Positions 25,175 to 32,722 of a stretch of 64,000 bases of DNA are shown piece by piece (positions within the stretch are counted from its first letter, which is position 1; every line of letters starts with the position of its first letter). The DNA comes from Candidatus Segatella albertsiae (lineage in GTDB: Bacteria > Bacteroidota > Bacteroidia > Bacteroidales > Bacteroidaceae), in NCBI GenBank assembly GCA_002451555.1, contig DKCU01000049.1:19977-83976 (forward strand), given 5' to 3'. Position numbers and translations under genes: made by a program. Below the pieces are notes generated by a model, which was given only the letters and a program-made list of their open reading frames with translations, did no database searches and was not told where the DNA came from.

Positions 25175-26821
25175 ATGAAAAGTACTTTTTTTCAAACAGC
25201 ATTGACTTTCGCACTAGTCTGTATTTTGTTATCTTGTTGTCAGCAACATAGATACCAACTTAACCATGCCTATAAGATAGCCTCATCATGTCCAGATAGC
25301 GCATTGGTATATTTGAACAATTTAGACAAAAATAATTTTTCCAAGGAAGATTTGGCGAAATACGCCCTTATTTATTACATGGCGCAAGATAAATCAGGAC
25401 TAGATGTTGACAATGATTCCCTTATCCGCATAGCATATAATTGGTATAAAAAGCATCAAACAGACTCACTTTATGCTTTATGTTTGAATTATATGGGCAA
25501 ATATTATATGCTTAACGATAGCCTAGAAAAGGCAAAAGCTTGTTTGGAAAGTTCTTTGTTCTTATCCACTAAGATTAAAGACAAAAATACACAACTACTC
25601 GCCTTAGACAAGCTCATAGAAGTAGAAGAAATTCAAGAACCTTACAAGGCAGTTAAATTGTCAAGGAAATTAGTCTATATGTACAGTAATCTACCACATG
25701 ATAATTTACGTAACGAAACGGCAGCCCGCTTACGATTATGCGACAATCTTATGTTTGTGGATAGCTTGAGGCTAGCTCTTTTAGAAATAGAAAAAGTCAA
25801 AAACTTAATAAAACAATCAAAAGATATAGAATTGTTGTCTAGCGTATATCAAGATCTGTCTAGCATTATGGGAGAATGCGGAATGACAGACAGTTGTCTG
25901 GATTATGCTAAGCGAGCATATAATTATAATGGTTCGACTATTACTTCTTGTCAATTAAATCTTGCTTCTGCATATCTAAAAGCAGACTCGATAAAAAAAG
26001 CAATGTCGTTATTAAAAAGCATTAAAGTAAAAGATTCCAAAGATCGTTATGCTGTTTTTTATTTACAAAATCAAGCAGCCATGAAATCTTTAGATTATGA
26101 AACATCAAAGGCATATTCTGACTCTGCATTTTTTTGCCTAGAGGATATGTATCGCAAAACCTTACAAGAGAAATCGAAATATAACTCATTTTCACTGGAA
26201 AAAGAAAAAGAAAAGGCTATATTACAAGGACGTACAGAAATGCAACGATGGTTATTCGGATTATCTGCATTTCTGTTTGTTGTCATTATTTTTTCTGTAT
26301 GGGGAAAATACCAACAAGCCAAAAAGAGAGCAAGCCAAAAACTGCAATATGAGGAACAACAAGCAAAACAACTTCTAGCTCATAAAAAAGAAATGTATCA
26401 ACAACAAAAAGAAATGATGGAGAAATTACATCAAGAAGAACTTTCCCACAAAGAAAATCAACTATCTAGTATGCGAAAGTATTTACTGAGCAAAATTGAA
26501 GTTATTGAGAAGTTAAATTCTATAAAAAAGGACGATTATGTACATATTGTATTGTCTGTATCCGATTGGAAAGAAATTGAGTTTTTTCTAGAGAGTACAG
26601 AGAATCAGTTCGTTACAAGATTATGCCACAAGCATCCTAATCTGACAGATAGTGACGTTAAATTAATGATGTTACTACGCTTGAAATTGTCACAAAAAGC
26701 TTTATCCTGCATATATTGCATTAGCGAAAAAGCCATTAAGCAAAAACTATTTTTATATAAGGATAAGGTAGGGATTAAAAATGAACACTTTTCATTAAGG
26801 AACTATATTGAGAACTTATAG
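25175..26821 (+). CDS. Membrane-anchored TPR regulator with C-terminal HTH-like segment (cassette 1)
   Basis: About 548 residues. The N-terminus is lipoprotein-like (CILLSCCQQH), followed by some 300 residues of TPR-like helical repeats facing outward (for example YALCLNYMGKYYMLNDSLEKAKACLESSL). One membrane helix lies near 360-380 (WLFGLSAFLFVVIIFSVW), then a charged coiled coil of about 70 residues. The C-terminal helical segment (LTDSDVKLMMLLRLKLSQKALSCIYCISEKAIKQ) looks like a LuxR-type helix-turn-helix. Gene 47942-49495 has the same layout, and each is followed by a small secreted beta protein and a giant secreted protein. I infer a one-component transmembrane transcription regulator; DNA binding is not proven. 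Confidence 0.78.
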   Translation: MKSTFFQTALTFALVCILLSCCQQHRYQLNHAYKIASSCPDSALVYLNNLDKNNFSKEDLAKYALIYYMAQDKSGLDVDNDSLIRIAYNWYKKHQTDSLYALCLNYMGKYYMLNDSLEKAKACLESSLFLSTKIKDKNTQLLALDKLIEVEEIQEPYKAVKLSRKLVYMYSNLPHDNLRNETAARLRLCDNLMFVDSLRLALLEIEKVKNLIKQSKDIELLSSVYQDLSSIMGECGMTDSCLDYAKRAYNYNGSTITSCQLNLASAYLKADSIKKAMSLLKSIKVKDSKDRYAVFYLQNQAAMKSLDYETSKAYSDSAFFCLEDMYRKTLQEKSKYNSFSLEKEKEKAILQGRTEMQRWLFGLSAFLFVVIIFSVWGKYQQAKKRASQKLQYEEQQAKQLLAHKKEMYQQQKEMMEKLHQEELSHKENQLSSMRKYLLSKIEVIEKLNSIKKDDYVHIVLSVSDWKEIEFFLESTENQFVTRLCHKHPNLTDSDVKLMMLLRLKLSQKALSCIYCISEKAIKQKLFLYKDKVGIKNEHFSLRNYIENL

Positions 26822-26839
26822 TTTCCAAAAACATTTGCA

Positions 26840-26851
26840 TTTTTAGACCTA
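26840..26851 (+). promoter_or_regulatory. Third TTTTTAGACCTA motif
   Basis: An exact 12-mer copy of the motif at 25110-25121, located 19 nt after the regulator stop and about 110 nt before the next promoter. Confidence 0.4.
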
Positions 26852-26936
26852 CAATATAAACGCTTATCATTATAACACACTACATGCCAAAGATTTATAC
26901 GCAACACAAGAGCTTAAATAAATAGACTAAAAACGA

Positions 26937-26967
26937 TTGGTATTTAATAAAAATATCCGTAATTTTG
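26937..26967 (+). promoter_or_regulatory. Promoter of cassette 1 secreted-protein operon
   Basis: TTG (26937-26939), 20 nt, TAATTTTG (26960-26967): near-consensus Bacteroidetes promoter, about 33 nt before the ATG at 27001. Confidence 0.7.
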
Positions 26968-27000
26968 CCATCGAATTCTAATAACAAAAAAAATATAATT

Positions 27001-27375
27001 ATGAATAGAGCAAAATTTTTAATCGGTATTCTGCTGCTAAGCAGTTTGATTTCTTTATCAACAAACGGAGAAGTGTTACAAAAAAGAAAAAGTATTGTCT
27101 TGACGAGAACCGTTCGCCATCTTTCTGCACGTTCTCTAGAGGCATCTGTTGAAGCTGAACTTGTACAAGAAATACTTTATGTACACATTAATAAATATGT
27201 AGGTGAAGCAAAAGTTAGCATTTACAACAATGCGAACAATGAAGTGGCTACTGATTTTTTATATTTGAATGGAAATGGTGAGACAATGTTAGATTTGTCA
27301 GATTACGATTCAGGTTTTTATAAAGTTATTATAGAAGTAGGGAATATCTGCTACTGGGGAGAATTTAACATCTAA
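27001..27375 (+). CDS. Small secreted beta-sandwich protein (DUF3244-like), cassette 1
   Basis: A 124-residue exported protein with a signal peptide (MNRAKFLIGILLLSSLISLS) and a beta-rich domain: YVHINKYVGEAKVSIYN, TDFLYLNGNGETMLDLSDY, GFYKVIIEVGNICYWGEFNI. The strand order (binding-type strand, then N-E-V-A and a closing Y-x-G-x-F) resembles the DUF3244/Por-tail kind of Ig-like fold. The start at 27001 gives a standard signal peptide and follows the promoter. It is the first gene of an operon with the 1014-residue hydrolase 26 nt downstream. A counterpart lies at the same place in cassette 2 (47476-47829). Function unknown. Confidence 0.72.
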   Translation: MNRAKFLIGILLLSSLISLSTNGEVLQKRKSIVLTRTVRHLSARSLEASVEAELVQEILYVHINKYVGEAKVSIYNNANNEVATDFLYLNGNGETMLDLSDYDSGFYKVIIEVGNICYWGEFNI

Positions 27376-27401
27376 AACTTATCTTATTTTTTATTTCGCA
27401 T

Positions 27402-30400
27402 ATGAAAAATTATGTTATAAAACAAATACAAAGATGTAACTTAAAGTTACTCCTTTTATTGTGTGTATATTTACTTGCGCCTCCTTCTTTTGCTCAACAA
27501 GATGATTTACGAAGCAGTTTAAACGAAATGTTTTCTGAAGTAAACCTAGAGCAAGTTCCAACAGGCTTATTGAGAGATTATGCAATTGAAGACGAAAATT
27601 TAGACAATTTTTCAGGAGAGAAATTGTCGGACAAGAATGTTTGTACTATTTTGCAATATGCCAATATTATTAACACATTGAACTCTGCAGCAATCTCTGA
27701 ACACACCAAAAAAGAGTTGGCTTCTGTTAGCAACTTACTTGAAACGAAACGCAGTAACGACAACATTGACATTAGTCTGGCTATATATAAATATTCTCAA
27801 ATAAAAGCAGATGCACTCGACTCAGGACTATTCTTGCTCAAAAACAATAAGTTGATGCGTACAGAAAAAGTTGGCAATCCATATCAACAATCGTATGTTT
27901 TTGCAGCTTCATGCTTAAGTGAGCCAAAAGAAGAAACGGTAACGCTAAAAATACCAGACAAACTTCTATTTACAAATTGTCCAATTAAACAGCTAGAAAT
28001 CGATCGAGGAAATGGTTATGAACCGATAAAGGTCAATGAACCTTTTAAGGTAAACATACGAACTTCCAAGAATCTACTCGTATTTAGAGCAACTCTTTCT
28101 GATGGAACAATTCTTTTAGCTCATACCAGGATGAATACCCTTGATAAAAAGAGCATAAGGACACGTACGCTAGCTTTACAAATAGATAGCACAAAAGAGG
28201 TTAGAATTGATAAAATCATGCATATTTCAGGAAAAGACTACGGTGGTGTGGGCACTTCCGCTACCGTCTTTGTTCATTTTGCTAATGGAAAATCGTTCCA
28301 AAGTCCTGTAGTCTATGTAGAAGGATTTGACCCTCATGTATTCTCAGGATATCCAAATGGATTAGTTACTATCAACAGTTTACATAGCTTCATACAAAAA
28401 TTCGACAGCAAAAATATGGATGTTGTATATGTAGATTGGGATCATTCTGAAGAATATATACAAGCAAACGCCAATACCTTGATAGAAGTATTGAAGTGGC
28501 TGAATGAAGAAAAAAGAAACTCTAAGTGTTCCGTCCAAACGATAGTCATGGGGCATAGCATGGGAGGACTTGTGGCAAGGTATGCATTGAAAAAAATGGA
28601 AAATGAAAATATCAAACACGATGTTGATACCTATATAAGCTATGACACACCACATTTAGGAGCAAATGTTCCAATCGGGGTACTCTATGCATATTATGGA
28701 ATAAAAAAATTCTTAAGAGACAAAAAGCTATTGAACAAATTAGCATCAAAGTATGCACATATTGATGAGTATCTTAAATTAGGAGATGCCATGGCGTTTT
28801 CTACATCAGCCCAACAGATGCTTTTTTATTCTGTAGATGGAACAGGTAGTCTAAATAATCAAGAACATTTGATGTGGCAATCAGAGTTGAACGCTTTGGG
28901 TTTTCCAAAAGGTGACAACGGTAAGACAATGCGACTATTAGCCGTAGCAAATGGTGGTTACCAGAAACCTGAGATTCCCGAAAAGTATCTAGATGTTGAC
29001 TTTGCTTTATGTTCTGACATTCTTAATCCAATTTTAGACATCGTTGTAGCAGTTACATTAAATGATATAGTCGCAGGTCTAATGTCCGTTTTGCCTGGAA
29101 AATCTTCTGTATCTGGAGATTTTGATGTTTACCCCGCATTGTACATAGGGCAACAAGTAACACATATTAAAATAAAATATAAAAAAGATTTTTTATGGAC
29201 AATACCAATCAGTAAGACTGAATTTGCATATGATGCCTATGCCCCAAATGGCTATCTTCCAGATACCTATCCTAGTTCCTTTTATCCAACTAACTTTGCC
29301 TATTCCGGTGATTATAACTTAAGCATTGTACTCCAATATAGTGCAGGTGTAAAAGCGTGCTCATCAATACCTTTTATTCCCTCGTCTAGCGCATTGGCCT
29401 TTGGAAATGGAATTAGCACACCTGCAGCCTATTTCTTAAGTTCTCCCAAAGGAGAAGATTCACCTTTTGGAGAGAATTATTATATAGAAACATTTCCACA
29501 CAAACACACTACGCCTACTCTCAATGGTATGGATTGGATTATGAAAGAAATTGATTGCGAAATAGTTGGTCCATCTGTTGGCTTTGATGGAGCCAAATAT
29601 GCCCTTCAAGGTATAACAGATGGAGATATACAAAATCTAAATGTTCGGTCATGGACAACTAGCAATGAAAAGATAGCCACTATCAATCAAGAAGGTGTGC
29701 TGTCTATACATGGTAAAGGAATCATTTCCATCATTGCCAAAAGTGGAAAAGAAACATATAGCAAAATAATCTTGGTAGGTATGCCTAGATTTGTACTAAA
29801 AGCCTCCCATGAGCCAAATGGGTTCAAAATAACAGCTGATTGTATAGACGAAGAGTACAAAAGCAACTTATCAGATTTACAAGGCATATTAAATTATCAG
29901 TTTGCACGAAAAAGTCCAGGTCAAAGCATGAAGTGGACAGAAAGCCTACGACCTAGCGCATTTTTCACATTAGACACAGATAGCACTAAGAATACTTTTT
30001 TGTTCAGGGCAATTGATTCCCAAGGAAACCAATCCCCCTTGCAGGCAACTGAAGTCAATGCAGAAAAAATCTATAATGCTTTCAACAATAGTCTATATTT
30101 AGATGCCAATGGCAATCTTTACAAGAGCAATAAGGCAAAATACTCGTACAAGTCAGGAAGGGTATTCTTTGAGTATAAAGAACACTTAGATCCTAAATAT
30201 AAAGAACGAAAATGGATGAACACTTCAACTATCGTATTAAGTCCTTATCGTGAAAATGAAGTCATCGACAGCCAAGATGGAGGACCTCTTATAAGAGATA
30301 TTGTTACCCAACAAGAATTGGATTATATTTCTCAAAATTCAGATGAGGGGCAAATCCATAGGTATGTATTAATTCTCTGTAACTACAGAGATGAATACAT

Positions 30401-30446
30401 ACAATTTGTTCCTTTTACCATCACCTTTAAAAGAAGCATAAAATGA
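27402..30446 (+). CDS. Large secreted alpha/beta-hydrolase (lipase/esterase-like) with Ig-like domain
   Basis: A 1014-residue exported protein with a signal peptide ending PPSFAQ. The middle carries an alpha/beta-hydrolase domain (about 290-470). A strand VVYVDWDHSEEYIQANA precedes the nucleophile elbow GHSMGGLVARYAL, with S386 as predicted nucleophile; ISYDTPHLGANVP matches the PGAP1/triacylglycerol-lipase pattern. The N-terminal 280 residues are helical then beta-rich. A BIG2-like Ig domain follows near 725-790 (WTTSNEKIATINQEG...GIISIIAKSG), then further beta domains to the C-terminus. The stop overlaps the next start (ATGA). Substrate unknown; it acts outside the cytoplasm. Confidence 0.78.
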   Translation: MKNYVIKQIQRCNLKLLLLLCVYLLAPPSFAQQDDLRSSLNEMFSEVNLEQVPTGLLRDYAIEDENLDNFSGEKLSDKNVCTILQYANIINTLNSAAISEHTKKELASVSNLLETKRSNDNIDISLAIYKYSQIKADALDSGLFLLKNNKLMRTEKVGNPYQQSYVFAASCLSEPKEETVTLKIPDKLLFTNCPIKQLEIDRGNGYEPIKVNEPFKVNIRTSKNLLVFRATLSDGTILLAHTRMNTLDKKSIRTRTLALQIDSTKEVRIDKIMHISGKDYGGVGTSATVFVHFANGKSFQSPVVYVEGFDPHVFSGYPNGLVTINSLHSFIQKFDSKNMDVVYVDWDHSEEYIQANANTLIEVLKWLNEEKRNSKCSVQTIVMGHSMGGLVARYALKKMENENIKHDVDTYISYDTPHLGANVPIGVLYAYYGIKKFLRDKKLLNKLASKYAHIDEYLKLGDAMAFSTSAQQMLFYSVDGTGSLNNQEHLMWQSELNALGFPKGDNGKTMRLLAVANGGYQKPEIPEKYLDVDFALCSDILNPILDIVVAVTLNDIVAGLMSVLPGKSSVSGDFDVYPALYIGQQVTHIKIKYKKDFLWTIPISKTEFAYDAYAPNGYLPDTYPSSFYPTNFAYSGDYNLSIVLQYSAGVKACSSIPFIPSSSALAFGNGISTPAAYFLSSPKGEDSPFGENYYIETFPHKHTTPTLNGMDWIMKEIDCEIVGPSVGFDGAKYALQGITDGDIQNLNVRSWTTSNEKIATINQEGVLSIHGKGIISIIAKSGKETYSKIILVGMPRFVLKASHEPNGFKITADCIDEEYKSNLSDLQGILNYQFARKSPGQSMKWTESLRPSAFFTLDTDSTKNTFLFRAIDSQGNQSPLQATEVNAEKIYNAFNNSLYLDANGNLYKSNKAKYSYKSGRVFFEYKEHLDPKYKERKWMNTSTIVLSPYRENEVIDSQDGGPLIRDIVTQQELDYISQNSDEGQIHRYVLILCNYRDEYIQFVPFTITFKRSIK

Positions 30447-30991
30447 TAACAAAAATAAGAATTATAGTACTTTTATTTGTTGTAGCTTTAGGTTGCGTTA
30501 GTTGCGACAAAAAATTACTGGAAGAAACAGAATTAGTAAATGCAAACATAAATGGAGAAAAATATCATATCGTAGGGAAGCAGTATCCGTCTTCTCCATC
30601 AGAATTTTTTAAATATCCAGGATTGATTGAATACATATTCAGAATTTACAAAGTAGGCAACCCATCTGACGCTTACCTAATTTGCTGTTACCTGGTATGC
30701 GACAAGTATGAAGAATTCAATAAGCCTAAGGTATGGAAGATACGACCATGCAAACTGTCTAAAGATTTGCCTGATATATTCACATACTCAAACGAGGAGC
30801 TATTAAAAACAGAAATCATACAGTCACAATCTGATGGACTGGCATTTATTGACGATAGCTATACCCCCTTAGAGGGAGAACTAACTATCACCAGAATGTC
30901 ATTAACGAAAATGTGCGCTTGGGGTACATTTTCTCTACATAGTAATGATTCCAAATTCAACATGGAAGGAAATTTTAAAGCAAATTTATAA
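30443..30991 (+). CDS. Lipoprotein of unknown function (cassette 1)
   Basis: A 182-residue lipoprotein with signal and lipobox ALGCVSC followed by DKK. The mature part begins with ELVNANINGEKYHIVGKQY, a strand pattern common in Bacteroidetes lipoproteins built as one beta-sandwich. It ends GTFSLHSNDSKFNMEGNFKANL, again strand-like. The start overlaps the stop of the hydrolase gene by 4 nt (ATGA), implying translational coupling. I do not recognise the family with certainty. A role as partner or anchor of the hydrolase is inference. Confidence 0.7.
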   Translation: MITKIRIIVLLFVVALGCVSCDKKLLEETELVNANINGEKYHIVGKQYPSSPSEFFKYPGLIEYIFRIYKVGNPSDAYLICCYLVCDKYEEFNKPKVWKIRPCKLSKDLPDIFTYSNEELLKTEIIQSQSDGLAFIDDSYTPLEGELTITRMSLTKMCAWGTFSLHSNDSKFNMEGNFKANL

Positions 30992-31001
30992 GGATATTAT
31001 T

Positions 31002-31331
31002 ATGAAATATAGATCTTTTTTAATGGGGCTTTTGTTTTGCTTAATGACAGCCTGTTCTGATGATATTGACACAAATGGTGAGAACAATTATCCAAGTTAT
31101 GAAATTGTCTCCAAAGACTCGCTCTCCGTAGAGGAGCTATACGTTATCCAAACTAACAAAGAGCAAATACTCAGCAGTTTCATCATATATGATAAAAAAA
31201 CGGGAGTGTTTAAGTTTGACTTGTCTGACACTGACACCATCGGTCTCGGCTTTTCAAAGTCAGACATTGATTGGGCTAAAGAATGTACAAAGAAAATGAA
31301 TGAGACATATAAAATCAAAAATATAAAATAG
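31002..31331 (+). CDS. Short lipoprotein of unknown function (cassette 1)
   Basis: 109 residues from MKYRSFLMGLLFCLMTACSDD, a clear lipoprotein signal (lipobox MTAC). The mature part is about 90 residues and acidic, with a segment GVFKFDLSDTDTIGLGFSKSDIDWA and a lysine-rich end. The 19 codons upstream in the same frame overlap the previous gene and lack a signal, so they are excluded. It starts 10 nt after the preceding stop and ends 1 nt before the pseudo-astacin gene. No family recognised. Confidence 0.66.
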   Translation: MKYRSFLMGLLFCLMTACSDDIDTNGENNYPSYEIVSKDSLSVEELYVIQTNKEQILSSFIIYDKKTGVFKFDLSDTDTIGLGFSKSDIDWAKECTKKMNETYKIKNIK

Positions 31332-31332
31332 T

Positions 31333-32433
31333 ATGAAACAATTTAAGTTATTTTTTTCATGGACAATGATTGCAAGCATAGCATTCGTTTGTTCTTGTAG
31401 TGACGAAGCTACAAGTTTAGTAAGTCACAACGAATCTTCAAGCCTCGAAGAAGGAGAGACAACTGCTATCCCAGAATTCGTTGCAGAATTAACGCCTGCT
31501 CAAATGGAGAACTTAAAAGACTCAAATTCTGTATTCTTAATGACTCAACAACAAGACTCATGGAACACATTGATTGACAAAGAGGTTCCTACAAGATGGG
31601 GAGTTTTCTCTTCTTTGACACAAAAATCGACAAGAGCGGCAGGCATTTGGGGAAGTTATCCCGCCCAGTATTGGTCTATGATTCGTGTAAAAACAGGTAC
31701 TTTAAGTCGGTTCATCAGAGATGGTTTGAATAATGCGGTAGAAGAAATTGAAAGTAATACGAATGTTAGGTTTTACAATTCACAAAAAGACCCAGAGTAC
31801 TATGAGCCTTACCATATCAAATATCCAAATATTTTTGTAAGATATGCTGATAATAACGAAGTGGATGGCACGGGAAGCTTTGGACTAGTAGGTGGAGAAC
31901 AATATATTAATGTACCTCGCTCACTAGAAAACCAAGCCGATTCTGTTGTCACCCGATTCTTTTTACACGCATTATGTAACGCAGCAGGAATGTTCAACGA
32001 ACAGCAAAGAAAGGATAGAGATGATTTTGTTACCATCAATTGGGACAACATCAAAGATAATTGCAAGCCCCTGTTCGACAAGCAGAACAACAATTACATT
32101 ATGAATGGAAGTTTTGACTTTTATTCTATCACATTGGCATCTTCCTATTCGTTTAGCAAGAACGGCAACAAGACTATACAGCGTAAAGGTAGTGAAGCAA
32201 GCATTGCACTTCAATATCACTTGTCACCACTAGATATCTATTTTCTAAATGAACATTATCTACCATACATTGCAAGGACGGACAACTACATTGAATTGGA
32301 TGATTATGTTTATAACCATGGGCGGTTATTGACAGAGGACGAGCGCAAAGAATTACAAGATTATTTGAATTCCCAACGTGGATTAAGTGGCGAACCACCT
32401 GCAGAAGGTAGAATTGAAAGGACACCATGGTAG
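31333..32433 (+). CDS. Astacin-like lipoprotein lacking the zinc-protease active site
   Basis: A 366-residue lipoprotein (lipobox FVCSC) with the layout of an M12A astacin domain (about 100-285). The family signature HExxHxxGxxHExxRxDRD appears as HALCNAAGMFNEQQRKDRD at 212-230. The first His (H212) remains, but the catalytic Glu is A213 and the second and third zinc His are N216 and N222. The flanking DDFVTINWDNI is intact. The Met-turn SxMHY appears as SITLA (265-269), so Met and the following His are gone. The frame is open and the fold residues are kept. I infer a pseudoprotease used for binding, perhaps a decoy or inhibitor-like partner. Last gene of cassette 1. Confidence 0.8.
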   Translation: MKQFKLFFSWTMIASIAFVCSCSDEATSLVSHNESSSLEEGETTAIPEFVAELTPAQMENLKDSNSVFLMTQQQDSWNTLIDKEVPTRWGVFSSLTQKSTRAAGIWGSYPAQYWSMIRVKTGTLSRFIRDGLNNAVEEIESNTNVRFYNSQKDPEYYEPYHIKYPNIFVRYADNNEVDGTGSFGLVGGEQYINVPRSLENQADSVVTRFFLHALCNAAGMFNEQQRKDRDDFVTINWDNIKDNCKPLFDKQNNNYIMNGSFDFYSITLASSYSFSKNGNKTIQRKGSEASIALQYHLSPLDIYFLNEHYLPYIARTDNYIELDDYVYNHGRLLTEDERKELQDYLNSQRGLSGEPPAEGRIERTPW

Positions 32434-32510
32434 TAGTTTCTGTTATCACTACTTTCGACTCTATGAAAAAGCAGTAGTGTATTCCGAATTATCTTTACAA
32501 TTCATTAGGG

Positions 32511-32547
32511 ACTAGAAGTTGCATTTAGACTATCGATTACTTCTAGT
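32511..32547 (+). terminator. Probable terminator of cassette 1
   Basis: ACTAGAAGT (32511-32519) pairs with ACTTCTAGT (32539-32547), extendable by three positions with one mismatch. A T-rich stretch (CTTTTATTTTT) follows within 10 nt. Confidence 0.6.
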
Positions 32548-32603
32548 ACCTACCACTTTTATTTTTACCTGCGCAGGATTTTTCCCTGCTCGAATAAAAA
32601 ATT

Positions 32604-32641
32604 ATGCGTCCCCAAGGAAATCTTTTTCCCTAGGGACGCAT
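32604..32641. terminator. Terminator between cassette 1 and the EnvC-like operon
   Basis: ATGCGTCCC (32604-32612) and GGGACGCAT (32633-32641) form a 9-bp perfect stem. An A/T-rich run (AATAAAAAATT) on its left side gives a T-tract for minus-strand transcripts. The rest of the 289-nt gap 32434-32722 shows only these two hairpins. Confidence 0.7.
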
Positions 32642-32722
32642 CTTATGTTTACTCTTCTAATTTTATCATTTTCCTTACAAAGATAATCTGCCAACAGAGG
32701 ACTCAGCAAGTCCGAAAGCGAA

